Assembly (NCBI RefSeq): GCF_021538675.1
Contig: NZ_JAJUKH010000001.1
Coordinates: forward strand, 620,001-684,000
Length of the DNA stretch: 64,000 bases
Direction of reading: 5' to 3'
Source: Paenarthrobacter sp. AR 02
GTDB lineage: Bacteria; Actinomycetota; Actinomycetes; Actinomycetales; Micrococcaceae
In this document: one piece after another, positions 49,030 to 58,038 of the stretch
Numbering within the stretch: the first letter of the stretch is position 1
Layout: every line of letters starts with the position of its first letter
Program-made: the position numbers and the translations under genes
The notes under the pieces: generated by a model
Databases searched by the model: none
Told to the model about the DNA's origin: nothing
What the model saw: only the letters and a program-made list of their open reading frames with translations

Positions 49030-50988
49030 CTAAACTTCGGCGGCCGGTGCTGCGAACTGTGCCTCGTACAGCCTGGAGTACGCTCCCCCGGCGGCCAACA
49101 GCTCCGAGTGCGTCCCCTGCTCCACGATCTGCCCGGCCTCCATGACCAGGATGAGGTCTGCGTCGCGGATAGTGGAAAGCCGGTGCGCGATTACAAAGCT
49201 GGTACGGTCCGAGCGCAGCGCGTTCATGGCCTTTTGCACCAACACCTCGGTCCGCGTATCAACGGAGCTGGTTGCTTCATCCAGGATCAGCACGGACGGA
49301 CGGGAAAGGAAAGCACGCGCGATGGTCAGCAACTGCTTCTCACCTGCCGACACATTGCCGCCCTCGTCGTCGAGCAGGGTGTCGTAACCTTCCGGGAGCG
49401 ACCGCACGAAGCGGTCGACATAGGTTGCCTGTGCGGCTTCAACAATCTCGGATTCGGAAGCTGTGGGCCGCCCGTAGGCGATGTTGTCCCGGAGGGTCCC
49501 GCCAAACAGCCACGTATCCTGCAGCACCATGCCCATCCGCGAGCGCAGTTCCTGCCGTGACAGGGACGCGATGTCCACGCCGTCCAAGGTGATCCGGCCG
49601 CCGTCGAGGTCGTAGAACCGCATCATGAGGTTCACCAGCGTTGTCTTGCCGGCACCCGTGGGCCCAACGATCGCAATGCTCTGCCCCGGCTCGGCGACCA
49701 GGCTGAGGTCCGTGATCAGCGGCTTGTCCGGCGAGTAGCGGAAGGACACGTTCTCGAACACGAGCCGGCCGCGGGAGGGACCGGTTGCGGTAGCTGCCGG
49801 CTCTTCGGACTCCTCCTTTTCATCGAGCAGGTTGAAGACGCGTTCGGCGGATGCGACCCCGGATTGGAGCATGTTGGCCATGGATCCGAGCTGGGCCAGC
49901 GGCATGGTGAACTGCCGCGAGTACTGGATGAACGCCTGCACATCGCCCAGTTGCATGGCACCGGAGGCGACCTGCAGGCCTCCCACCACGGCGATACCCA
50001 CATAGACGAGGTTGCCGATGAATGTCATGGCCGGCATGATCAGCCCACTCACGAACTGCGCCCCGAAGCTGGCCTGGTACAGCTCCGCGTTCTTCGCGCG
50101 GAACTTCTCCTGGACCTCGTTCTGCCGCCCGAACACCTTCACCAACGCGTGGCCGGTGTAGGTTTCCTCGATCTGGCCGTTGAGTTCGCCGGTGTTTTTC
50201 CACTGGGCCACGAACATTTTCTGGGACCGTTTGGCGATCAGCATGGTGATGCCCAGGGTCAGGGGGATGGTCACCAGGGCGATCAGCGCCAGCAGTGGCG
50301 AGAGGATGAACATCATCACCAGCACGCCCAACACGGTGAGCAGGGACGATACAACCTGGCTGATGGATTGCTGCAGGCTTTGGGAGATGTTGTCCACATC
50401 ATTGGTCACCCGGCTGAGTAGCTCGCCGCGTTGGATGGAGTCGAAGTACCGGAGCGGCAGTCGGTGGATTTTGGCTTCTATCCGCTCACGCAGCCGGTAG
50501 ACGGTGCGCTGGACGACGCCGTTGAGGACGTACGCCTGCATCCAACCGAACGCGGAGGCCAGGACATACAAGGCCAGCGCCCAGAGCAGCACGGAGGACA
50601 GCGCGCCGAAGTCGATTCCGACGCCGGGTGTGAGGGTCATGGCACTGAGCATGTCGGCTTTGCTGCCCTCGCCTGAGGCGCGGAGCCTGTCGATCACCTC
50701 GGCTTTGGTGACGCCTGCGGGCAGCTGTTTGGAGACGACGCCGGCAAAGATCAGGTTGGTGCCTTCGCCAAGCAGCCGGGGCCCGATCACGGACAGCGCA
50801 ACGCTGACCACGGCGAACACCAGGACCAGGGTCAGCCAGAACCGCTCCGGATGGAGGGTTCCCAGCAGGCGCCGGGCGGAGGCGCCGAAGTTGGATGCTT
50901 TCTCGGCCGGGACGTTCATCCCGGCGAAGGGTCCGCCGCGTCCTGGACCCATGGCGGGCCGTTGGGGTCCCCGGGTGGCCGTGCTCAT
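49030..50988 (-). CDS. ABC exporter half-transporter, ATPase-competent partner
   Basis: 652 aa, membrane domain then ATPase. Walker A GPTGAGKTT, Walker B with catalytic glutamate LILDEATSSVD, and an unusual signature VSAGEKQLL. The start overlaps the stop of the other half-transporter. Together they fit the heterodimeric LmrCD/TmrAB/MdlAB type of multidrug or lipid exporter. The N-terminal 35 residues are Gly/Pro-rich. Confidence 0.92.
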   Translation of the reverse strand: MSTATRGPQRPAMGPGRGGPFAGMNVPAEKASNFGASARRLLGTLHPERFWLTLVLVFAVVSVALSVIGPRLLGEGTNLIFAGVVSKQLPAGVTKAEVIDRLRASGEGSKADMLSAMTLTPGVGIDFGALSSVLLWALALYVLASAFGWMQAYVLNGVVQRTVYRLRERIEAKIHRLPLRYFDSIQRGELLSRVTNDVDNISQSLQQSISQVVSSLLTVLGVLVMMFILSPLLALIALVTIPLTLGITMLIAKRSQKMFVAQWKNTGELNGQIEETYTGHALVKVFGRQNEVQEKFRAKNAELYQASFGAQFVSGLIMPAMTFIGNLVYVGIAVVGGLQVASGAMQLGDVQAFIQYSRQFTMPLAQLGSMANMLQSGVASAERVFNLLDEKEESEEPAATATGPSRGRLVFENVSFRYSPDKPLITDLSLVAEPGQSIAIVGPTGAGKTTLVNLMMRFYDLDGGRITLDGVDIASLSRQELRSRMGMVLQDTWLFGGTLRDNIAYGRPTASESEIVEAAQATYVDRFVRSLPEGYDTLLDDEGGNVSAGEKQLLTIARAFLSRPSVLILDEATSSVDTRTEVLVQKAMNALRSDRTSFVIAHRLSTIRDADLILVMEAGQIVEQGTHSELLAAGGAYSRLYEAQFAAPAAEV

Positions 50989-52718
50989 GCTGCTTCCTCC
51001 GATGCGAGCTGGGACGACACGATTTCGCGGTAGGTTTCGGAGGACTCCAGCAACTCATCGTGCGTTCCCTGCCCCACGATCCTGCCGTCGTCGAGCACCA
51101 GGATCTGGTCCGCGTCGGCGATGCTGGACACGCGTTGGGCGATGATCACCAGGGTGGCTCCGTTGGTGTGCCGTTTGAGTGCCTGCCGCAGCCGGGCGTC
51201 CGTTGCGGTGTCCAGCGAGGAGAACGAATCATCAAAAATGTACAGTTCCGGCTGCTTCACCAAGGCCCGCGCAATCGCGAGCCGCTGGCGCTGCCCGCCC
51301 GAGACGTTGGTGCCGCCCTGGGAGATGGCTGCGTCGAGGCCACCTTCCATTTCTTCGACGAAGTCCCGCGCCTGGGCCACGGACAGTGCCTGCCACATCT
51401 CTTCCTCGGTAGCGTCGGGCTTGCCGTATTGGAGGTTGCTGCGGACCGTTCCGGAGAACAGGTACGGCCGTTGCGGCACCAGGCCGATGTGGCCCCATAG
51501 TTTGTCGGGGTGCAGGTCCCGGACGTCAACGCCGTCCATTTCCACGGATCCGCTGGTGGCGTCGAACAGGCGCGGCATAAGGTTCACCAGAGTGGTTTTA
51601 CCGGCACCGGTGCTGCCGATGATCGCGGTGGTCTGCCCTGCGGCGGCGGTGAAAGTGACGCCGCTCAGTACAGGTTGCTCGGCACCCGGGTAGGCGAATC
51701 CGACGTCGTGCATGGCCAGCTCGCCCCGGCGGATGCCGGCGGCTACCGGGTTCGACGGCGGCTGGACGCTGGAGGGGGTATCGAGCACCTCACCGATCCG
51801 GTCGGCGGAAACGGACGCCCGGGGAATCATCACGGCCATGAACGTGGCCATCATGACGGACATGAGGATCTGCATCAGGTAGCTCAGGAACGCGATCAGG
51901 GTCCCCACTTGCATGGACCCGTCCTCGATCCTGAAGGAGCCGAACCAGATCACCGCAACGCTGGAGACGTTCATGACCAGCATGACTACAGGGAACATGA
52001 GCGCCATGAGACGGCCCGCCCGCAGCGCTACGTCAGTGACGTCGTCGTTGGCTTTACCGAAACGGGCTGTCTCCATGTCTTCGCGCACGAACGCCCGGAC
52101 CACCCGGATACCGGTGAGCTGCTCGCGCAGGACGCGGTTGACGGCGTCGATCCTCACCTGCATTTTGCGGAACAGCGGCACCATCCGCGTCACGATCAGG
52201 CCGACCGCCACCAGCAGGACAGGGACGCAGACCGCAATCAGCCAGGACAGTTGCGCGTCCTGTCGCACGGCCATGATCACCCCGCCGATGCTGAGCATGG
52301 GCGCCGCGACCATCAGGGTGCAGGACATAAGGACCAGTTGCTGGATCTGCTGGACGTCGTTGGTGGAGCGTGTGATCAGGGATGGCGCACCGAACCTGGT
52401 GACCTCCTGCTCGGAAAACTCGCCGACCCGGCTGAAGATCGCGTCGCGGACGTCGCGCCCCATCCCCATGGCCGCTTTGGCGCCGAAGTACACGGCCACC
52501 ACGGCACACGCTATCTGCAGCAGGGTAATCAGCAGCATGAGCCCGCCCATGCGCAGGATGTAGTCGGTATCGCCGGTGGCCACACCGTTATCGATGATGT
52601 CCGCGTTGAGTGTGGGCAGGTACAGGGAGGCGATGGACTGCGCCAACTGGAAGACGACGACGGCAATCAACAGCCGCTGATGCGGCCGCAGGAACCGGAC
52701 AAGGACCTTCCAAAGCAT
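50985..52718 (-). CDS. ABC exporter half-transporter with degenerate catalytic site
   Basis: 577 aa. Six membrane spans, Walker A GSTGAGKTT, canonical signature VSGGQRQRLAIARAL, but Walker B reads LYIFDDSFSSLD with Asp in place of the catalytic Glu. This matches one consensus and one degenerate ATP site per heterodimer. GGAG five bases before the ATG. A dyad at 52767-52781 lies just upstream. Confidence 0.92.
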   Translation of the reverse strand: MLWKVLVRFLRPHQRLLIAVVVFQLAQSIASLYLPTLNADIIDNGVATGDTDYILRMGGLMLLITLLQIACAVVAVYFGAKAAMGMGRDVRDAIFSRVGEFSEQEVTRFGAPSLITRSTNDVQQIQQLVLMSCTLMVAAPMLSIGGVIMAVRQDAQLSWLIAVCVPVLLVAVGLIVTRMVPLFRKMQVRIDAVNRVLREQLTGIRVVRAFVREDMETARFGKANDDVTDVALRAGRLMALMFPVVMLVMNVSSVAVIWFGSFRIEDGSMQVGTLIAFLSYLMQILMSVMMATFMAVMIPRASVSADRIGEVLDTPSSVQPPSNPVAAGIRRGELAMHDVGFAYPGAEQPVLSGVTFTAAAGQTTAIIGSTGAGKTTLVNLMPRLFDATSGSVEMDGVDVRDLHPDKLWGHIGLVPQRPYLFSGTVRSNLQYGKPDATEEEMWQALSVAQARDFVEEMEGGLDAAISQGGTNVSGGQRQRLAIARALVKQPELYIFDDSFSSLDTATDARLRQALKRHTNGATLVIIAQRVSSIADADQILVLDDGRIVGQGTHDELLESSETYREIVSSQLASEEAA

Positions 52719-52766
52719 GAGATCTCCAAGCAGACGCTGTATGAACCGAAGGCCAGTTTACGTCTG

Positions 52767-52781
52767 GTTGCCGCGGGCAAC
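52767..52781. promoter_or_regulatory. Perfect 6-bp inverted repeat upstream of the ABC exporter
   Basis: GTTGCC-GCG-GGCAAC at 52767-52781. A minus-strand TTGACC (52790-52785) lies directly upstream, so it may be an operator for the exporter genes; no good -10 is visible. Confidence 0.4.
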
Positions 52782-52797
52782 TAGGGTCAATGCTGTG

Positions 52798-54321
52798 TCA
52801 GGGCTTGAGTCGTAGTTTTCGCGCTTTCTTGCCGCTCTGCAGGTACTGGAGCTCTGTCGCATCTGCCGCACTGCGCTCCTGCGCATGAAGCACCCCGTAG
52901 GTGAACGCCGCGTTCCCGACGTCCGACGCCGAGCCCAGTTTCAGCAGCTCTTCGCGGGCCATGGCACTGTCCTGGTGCTCCCCCAGGATCGACTGCACCT
53001 TGTGGGCCGCGTCCTCAATCCTGCCGGCGCGCTTGCCGTGCACGCTTCCTACAGCCGCGGCGGCGAAACGCAGCTTCTTGGCTGCCTTCCGGACCTCATG
53101 GAAAGCCTTGTCGCGTTGGGGCCCGACGGCGGCACCCACCGCGGCGTCATGGCGTTTGCCGAGCCGTTGGGCGGCCTTGTTGACGAGCTTGGCGGTCGTT
53201 TTGCCGGCCGGACGGCTCCCCTTGAGGGTGGTGGGTGGGGCTTGGGTGAACTCCTCGAGCCGTTCCAGCAGCTTGTAGTAACGCGCACTGTCCAATCGCT
53301 CCCGGATGGCCGACAACGCCGTGTCCAACCTGACCTGCATGCGCTGGTCGAGTTCGTCATGCACCGGACCCAGCACCAGCTTCGCCGGCAACTCGTCCAG
53401 GGACGCGCGAAGCCGTTCGTGCAGGACCTCCGCATCCCGGTAGCGGCCCAGCGTTTCGGCCAAGGACTTCAGTTCAGATTCAAGCCCTTCCACTGCCGCT
53501 GGATCGAAGAGCTTTCTGTAGGTGTGCAGCACCGAACGGATCCGCCGGATCAGGGAGCGCATTTGATGCACGGCGTCGTCCCGGTCCTGCCGGACGTGCG
53601 CGTCCTGGAGAAGCAGGTCAGCGATTTGCGACTCCAGGTACTCCAGCACCGGAGTTACGGCCGGGGCCTTGCCGCTGGAAGAATGCCCAGCTGCTTTCCG
53701 GGGCGGCGGCCATGAATCGCCCAGGGCCGTGGCCAACTTGGAGGCACGCTTGCTGGGCACGGCTCCGGCGTCCGCCAACTGTCCGGCGAGAGCCTCCAGC
53801 AATGCATCGTCTTGCCCGTCCTTCGCCGCCAGTTCGAGCTCCCACTCGCGCCAGCGGGACTCACGCGGCCCATCGATGGTTACGAGGGCACGCACCTGGT
53901 CGTCGACGAAATCGGCAAGTCGTCCGCCGTCGTCACCGTAGAGGGCGAAGCTGGTGCGTTCGGTATTCAATGTGGCGATCGCCGCCAGCGGCCGACCGCG
54001 GGTGTAGGCAAGGACGCGTTCCAGGAGTTCATCGGGAACGGAATCCACGGAGCCCAGTGGGGCCTGGACTTCCGTCCTGTTGCCCGGGCTATGCGGAAGT
54101 TTCAGGTGCCAGCCGGCGTCGGTACCACCGGAACGTCGGCGCAGCGTGATCCCGCGGGCAGCGAGTGCCAGTTGCTTGGTGTCGAAGTAGACGGCTTCGA
54201 GCTGATGGACCGCTGGCTCACCCACCCGGGCGACCCCCTCCATGCCTTGGAGGTCGGGAAGCGGAGTGGAGGCGTCGGCATCAAATTTCCGCTCAGACTC
54301 AATGTTCCCCGACGTTGCCAT
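52798..54321 (-). CDS. CYTH-CHAD domain protein
   Basis: 507 aa. The N-terminal CYTH domain has the ExExK signature in ESERKF and tunnel strands such as ITLRRRSGGTDAGWHLKLP. The C-terminal CHAD domain has conserved histidines and Lys/Arg in VHQMRSLIRRIRSVLHTYRK and HEVRKAAKKLRFAA. CYTH acts on triphosphates; CHAD binds polyphosphate. Possibly a polyphosphate-associated triphosphatase. Stand-alone on the minus strand. Confidence 0.93.
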   Translation of the reverse strand: MATSGNIESERKFDADASTPLPDLQGMEGVARVGEPAVHQLEAVYFDTKQLALAARGITLRRRSGGTDAGWHLKLPHSPGNRTEVQAPLGSVDSVPDELLERVLAYTRGRPLAAIATLNTERTSFALYGDDGGRLADFVDDQVRALVTIDGPRESRWREWELELAAKDGQDDALLEALAGQLADAGAVPSKRASKLATALGDSWPPPRKAAGHSSSGKAPAVTPVLEYLESQIADLLLQDAHVRQDRDDAVHQMRSLIRRIRSVLHTYRKLFDPAAVEGLESELKSLAETLGRYRDAEVLHERLRASLDELPAKLVLGPVHDELDQRMQVRLDTALSAIRERLDSARYYKLLERLEEFTQAPPTTLKGSRPAGKTTAKLVNKAAQRLGKRHDAAVGAAVGPQRDKAFHEVRKAAKKLRFAAAAVGSVHGKRAGRIEDAAHKVQSILGEHQDSAMAREELLKLGSASDVGNAAFTYGVLHAQERSAADATELQYLQSGKKARKLRLKP

Positions 54322-54363
54322 GGCGGTCTGTTCTCCTCTGCGGTTTCAGTTCCGGGTATGCCA

Positions 54364-54395
54364 CGAGGGCCGGCCCGTGACGGTGCCGGCCCTCG
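54364..54395 (-). terminator. Terminator hairpin after the SRPBCC gene
   Basis: A perfect 11-bp stem CGAGGGCCGGC/GCCGGCCCTCG (54364-54374 with 54385-54395), about 55 bp past the minus-strand stop at 54449. Confidence 0.75.
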
Positions 54396-54448
54396 ATGGA
54401 GCTATCTATTGGTGCTGTATCCAGTGTGAATCAGCGGGCGGCGCCGCG

Positions 54449-54964
54449 CTAGATGCTGGGTGGACGCGACGGGGCTGAGTCCGCGGGTCCGGCGCCGGTG
54501 TCGTCAACGTCGCCGCCGGTTACCGTGCCGCGCCAAGCACCGGTTTCGTGCCCTTGCGCTTCGATGAACTTCTTGAACTTGTCCAAGTCGGCGCCCACAC
54601 GCAGGCTGTCCGCGCCGAGCGCTGAGCCGGCCTTCTCCGCCAGGCTCTCCGGCTCCCACACGATCTCGACCGAGACCCGGGTCCTGGCAGGTTCGAGCGA
54701 CTCGAAGCTCACCGTGCCGCCGTTGCGGGGGCCGTCCACGCTGGCCCAGCTGACCAAGGTGTCCGGGACCTGTTCCACGATCTGCGCGTTGTACTCGCGC
54801 TTTACCCCGCCCACGTTGGTTGAGAAGTGGAGGCCCGTTTCGTCGATCTGCTCAACAGCGTCCACCCCGTTCATGAACTCGGGGAACGTCTCGAACTGTG
54901 TCCATTGGTTGTAGGCGACGGATACGGGGACGTCTACTTCAATTGACTTGTTTACGGTGGCCAT
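54449..54964 (-). CDS. SRPBCC (START-like) protein
   Basis: 171 aa; GGAG before the ATG. KSIEVDVPVSVAYNQWTQFE then TFPEFMNGV is clearly homologous to the start of the protein at 26278. One SRPBCC domain to about residue 140, then a short disordered tail. Ligand unknown. It follows a gene for an acidic disordered protein, with a hairpin between. Confidence 0.88.
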   Translation of the reverse strand: MATVNKSIEVDVPVSVAYNQWTQFETFPEFMNGVDAVEQIDETGLHFSTNVGGVKREYNAQIVEQVPDTLVSWASVDGPRNGGTVSFESLEPARTRVSVEIVWEPESLAEKAGSALGADSLRVGADLDKFKKFIEAQGHETGAWRGTVTGGDVDDTGAGPADSAPSRPPSI

Positions 54965-55048
54965 AGGTTTTGCTCCTTCGATCGCGTCTCGGGTGCTTTA
55001 TTGCGGGTTGTGCCAGTGGCACGCCAGCCGGCTGGCTGCTTAACCGGA

Positions 55049-55070
55049 GGCGCGCCTGCTTAAGCGCGCC
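55049..55070 (-). terminator. Hairpin between acidic-protein and SRPBCC genes
   Basis: GGCGCGC (55049-55055) faces GCGCGCC (55064-55070), just after the minus-strand stop at 55082. Probable terminator or processing site. Confidence 0.55.
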
Positions 55071-55081
55071 AGCTGGAGTTT

Positions 55082-55459
55082 TTAGCCGGCGTCGAAATCT
55101 TCTTCGTCATCGTCATTCGGAGACTCCTCTTGGGGGAGGTCGTTGCCGCTGCCGTCCGGCAGGTCATCGTCGTTGCCGTCCGGCTGCAAGGACTGCTCGG
55201 CGTGCGACTGGTCTTCAGTCCCGCCGAAGCGACCAGCGCCCGGCTCCCCTGAGCTGTCCGAGTCTTCGGGGTCCAAGTGGCTGAGGTTCGGCGCACCGGT
55301 GGCGAACGTTTCGCCGTCGGGGCTGTCCTGGCTGAGACCGGCTTCGGAGAGGTCTTCCTCCACCCGGGGCTGCGCTTGGCCACCGCCGGCTTCCTGCTCC
55401 GCGGTGGGAGTGCCGTAGCCGCCCACTTCCTCTTCCGGTGTGGCGTTCTGCTTGTCCAT
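55082..55459 (-). CDS. Acidic, intrinsically disordered protein
   Basis: 125 aa from the ATG at 55457-55459 (AAAGGA eight bases before). Composed almost entirely of Glu, Asp, Gly, Ser, Gln and Pro (NATPEEEVGGYGTPTAEQEA at the start, PNDDDEEDFDAG at the end). No fold or family visible. Such hydrophilic proteins are common in actinobacterial stress loci; a protective role would be inference. Confidence 0.65.
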   Translation of the reverse strand: MDKQNATPEEEVGGYGTPTAEQEAGGGQAQPRVEEDLSEAGLSQDSPDGETFATGAPNLSHLDPEDSDSSGEPGAGRFGGTEDQSHAEQSLQPDGNDDDLPDGSGNDLPQEESPNDDDEEDFDAG

Positions 55460-55527
55460 GCGACCTGTCCTTTCCAAAAGCGGTGAACGTGTATATGGAA
55501 CTCTTCGAACCCCTAAGGGCGTTCTAT

Positions 55528-55541
55528 GGCATGTCCATGCC
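55528..55541. promoter_or_regulatory. 14-bp palindrome GGCATG-TC-CATGCC
   Basis: Upstream of the acidic-protein gene and downstream of the PRC-barrel operon. Possible operator for the acidic-protein promoter; weak support. Confidence 0.25.
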
Positions 55542-55585
55542 CTACTACCAAACTAATCAGCAAACTTAGCATTTGCAAACAGCGG

Positions 55586-55921
55586 CTACCTTGGCAATGT
55601 TGATTCGTACGCCGTGAACTCGGAGCGCAGCCTCACGCCGTCGGGACCCATCACCGCGATGTCCTCCCACAACACCAGGAACGATCCCCGATGCCGCCAC
55701 CTCAGCAGCTGGGCTAGGGGCCAAGGCTGGTTCACGTCCATCCGTTCATACCCAAGGAACGATGTGGCCGTCCTGGGACAGACCACGACGCCCACCATCC
55801 GGGCCCGGCTCAGAAGCTGCGCCGGAGCAGCGTCCAGGGCAAACCGGACGTCCGACACCTCACCCAACCGCTGGCCGGTGCTGTCCACGACATCTGTACC
55901 CAAAAGGTCATTCAGGATCAT
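55586..55921 (-). CDS. PRC-barrel domain protein (last gene of the Nramp operon)
   Basis: 111 aa from the ATG at 55919-55921 with GGAGG five bases upstream, overlapping the previous gene by 14 bp. ILNDLLGTDVVDSTGQRLGE then VSDVRF is a PRC-barrel start; the rest has aromatic-rich strands (LLRWRHRGSFLVLWEDIAVM). PRC barrels bind ligands or proteins and appear in regulatory and metal-transport contexts. Likely works with the Nramp-like carrier. Confidence 0.75.
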   Translation of the reverse strand: MILNDLLGTDVVDSTGQRLGEVSDVRFALDAAPAQLLSRARMVGVVVCPRTATSFLGYERMDVNQPWPLAQLLRWRHRGSFLVLWEDIAVMGPDGVRLRSEFTAYESTLPR

Positions 55922-56330
55922 GCCGGCCTCCAGGAATTTTGGCGATGATCTGGTCGCGCATCCAGCGCTCAAGCCAGGAAGCATCGAGCGAATTGGCCCG
56001 GACACCCAAGGACACTACCGTGTCCACGCCAGCCACCACTTCCCACGGGATCCTGATGAACCTGCTCGACGGCGGCCTGCCGCCAAAGATGCGCGTCCCG
56101 AGGACGGCTCCGGTCAGCAAGGCGGTGATGTGGGGCGCCTCGGTTCCTTCGGGGATGGGTTCTCCAGGTGCGGGGCCGCTCAACTCCACGTCGTCAACCG
56201 TGGTGACGGGTACGCCGTCGACGTCCAGTATTTGCCGGTCCAGCAAGTGCAGCTGGGCATCCAGCACCAAGCCGGCCTGGCGCGGCGCGGGCTTGATGTC
56301 CTGAGCCGGGAGCGGTTTCGCTTTTCTCAT
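55908..56330 (-). CDS. PRC-barrel-like protein
   Basis: 140 aa. The core AQLHLLDRQILDVDGVPVTT then VDDVELS has the PRC-barrel layout, followed by ILTGAVLGTRIFGG-type and SLDASWLERWMRDQIIAKIP segments. The start overlaps the Nramp-like stop by 4 bp and its stop overlaps the next PRC gene. Cytoplasmic; probably a regulatory partner of the transporter. Confidence 0.75.
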   Translation of the reverse strand: MRKAKPLPAQDIKPAPRQAGLVLDAQLHLLDRQILDVDGVPVTTVDDVELSGPAPGEPIPEGTEAPHITALLTGAVLGTRIFGGRPPSSRFIRIPWEVVAGVDTVVSLGVRANSLDASWLERWMRDQIIAKIPGGRHDPE

Positions 56331-57556
56331 GCCCCTGCTCCCGTCGCAATCATGAGGGGGATGGCCGCCACAGAGGCCACCAAGATGATGACCAGGTAAA
56401 CGAAGGCCACAATGTTCACAGCCCGGCCGTTGACGTGCTTGCCCATATACTGGGGATCGTTCGCCACGATCAGGATGGGCAGGTAGGTCAGCGGCAGCGC
56501 TATCGCGGAAAACACCACGGAATATTCGGTGACCAGGATAGGGTCCACACCGGTGGCCAGGACAGCGACACCCGCCAGCAGGACCACGATCATGGCCACG
56601 TGGAAGCGGGCCGCCTCCGCCGGGCGCCGGAACTTACCCCAAGACCAACCGAAGAACTGGGCCAGCGTGTATCCGCTGGACAGGGTCGTTTCCAGCGCAG
56701 CACCGAAAGTCGCGGCGACAACGCCGAGGATCAGGACAGCCAGAGCCAGTTGACCGCCCGCCTGGATCACCGGCAGGGCCACCTGCGACAGCGTCGTCAC
56801 GCTGATGCCGGCCGGCAGGAGGACGACGGCGGCGCACGCCGCGATGGCGAGGGACAGGAAACCTCCCAGCGGGAAGCCCAACAGGACGTTGATCCGTGAT
56901 TGCACCAAGTCCTTGACCTTCCAGCGTTCCTCCACGGCACCGGAGGAGAAGAAGAACACTTCGTAGGGCGTCATGGCCGCTCCAAACAGGGCGATCGCGT
57001 AGTACCAGTACGTCCCCGGGCCCTCCTCTGACGGGACTGAAGGATGCAGCGCCTGGGAGGCCAGCGAACCCCAGTCCGGTTTGAGCAGGAAGAGCGCCAC
57101 GGCGAAGACCACCAGGGACAGGCCCACAAGTCCTGTCACGTTTTCCATGATGCTGAACTTCACCCGCCAAATCACCAGCCATACCGCGATCAGGGCGAAC
57201 GGAACCCACAGCATGTAGGAAACGCCGCTGGCCAGCTGGAGGGCAAGGGCAATTCCGCCGATCTCCGCAGTGACAGTCATGAGGTTGATCAGGAAGGATG
57301 CGGTGAGATTGGCAAGGCCCGCCCTCGCACCCATGCGTTCCCGGATCACTTCAAAGGTGGCCCGTCCAGAGACGGCGGCAACCCGTCCGGACATATTGGC
57401 GAACAGGCAGATACCCACCACACCCACAAGAACAACCCATGCGAGTGAGAGGCCGAATCGGGAGCCAACCACAGCGTTGGTCACAAGGTCCCCGATGTCG
57501 ACAAAGCCCCCGATCGCTGTCAGGATGCCGAGTGCAACACCGAGGAGCCGTTTCAC
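56327..57556 (-). CDS. Nramp-family transporter with altered metal-binding motifs
   Basis: 409 aa, about 11 membrane spans. TM1 reads FVDIGD (Asp20-Ile-Gly-Asp23) where canonical Nramp proteins have DPGN. In TM6 the segment GAAMTPYEVFF aligns with the canonical GAxxMPHxxxL, putting Thr196 in place of the metal-binding Met and Tyr198 in place of His. Loss of that Met is known in Nramp relatives that carry Mg2+ or other hard ions, so Mn/Fe transport should not be assumed. It is the third of five overlapping genes. Confidence 0.85.
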   Translation of the reverse strand: MKRLLGVALGILTAIGGFVDIGDLVTNAVVGSRFGLSLAWVVLVGVVGICLFANMSGRVAAVSGRATFEVIRERMGARAGLANLTASFLINLMTVTAEIGGIALALQLASGVSYMLWVPFALIAVWLVIWRVKFSIMENVTGLVGLSLVVFAVALFLLKPDWGSLASQALHPSVPSEEGPGTYWYYAIALFGAAMTPYEVFFFSSGAVEERWKVKDLVQSRINVLLGFPLGGFLSLAIAACAAVVLLPAGISVTTLSQVALPVIQAGGQLALAVLILGVVAATFGAALETTLSSGYTLAQFFGWSWGKFRRPAEAARFHVAMIVVLLAGVAVLATGVDPILVTEYSVVFSAIALPLTYLPILIVANDPQYMGKHVNGRAVNIVAFVYLVIILVASVAAIPLMIATGAGA

Positions 57557-58038
57557 TGGATGCCGGCCTTGGTCATGAGTTCGTCAAGTTGTTCAGTGGC
57601 CGCCCGGAGCTCACCCTGGACCGCAGGGAGCTGTGCAATTCCGGCGAGGTCGGTTCCGCCGCCGGGTGCTGAGGTGGGTGCGGCGAGGGCGTCCCTGGCG
57701 TGGAGGAGAGACCGGGAGATGGTGGAGAAGATTGCCAGCATACTGTCCCGCAGCGACTGTTCATCCTGCGTTTTCGCGCCGAAATGTTCCAGCTGATCGG
57801 TGGCGGATTGCATGCCCTTGAGCATGTCGTCCGCAGTGGTAGTCGCCGCCGCCGCCGTCGCGCGTTCTTGGAGCCTGAGGTCCACCGTAAGGGAAGCGGT
57901 CCGGACAGCGGAGGCGGCTTCCTTGGCGGGGCCTTTAAGGGAGTCCGCTGAAGGGCTTTGGGCGCACCCGGAAAGCAGTCCGCCCAGGAAGACCAAGGCG
58001 GCCAGGGTTGCTGCCAGGAGCTTCCGGCTTCGGGTCAT
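57553..58038 (-). CDS. Helical lipoprotein of unknown function
   Basis: 161 aa. Lipoprotein signal with LLSGCAQ (Cys25). The mature part is almost wholly helical (RTASLTVDLRLQERATAAAA, ATDQLEHFGAKTQDEQSLRD). The start overlaps the upstream small gene and the stop overlaps the Nramp-like gene, 4 bp each. Possibly a surface helper of the transporter (inference). Confidence 0.72.
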   Translation of the reverse strand: MTRSRKLLAATLAALVFLGGLLSGCAQSPSADSLKGPAKEAASAVRTASLTVDLRLQERATAAAATTTADDMLKGMQSATDQLEHFGAKTQDEQSLRDSMLAIFSTISRSLLHARDALAAPTSAPGGGTDLAGIAQLPAVQGELRAATEQLDELMTKAGIQ

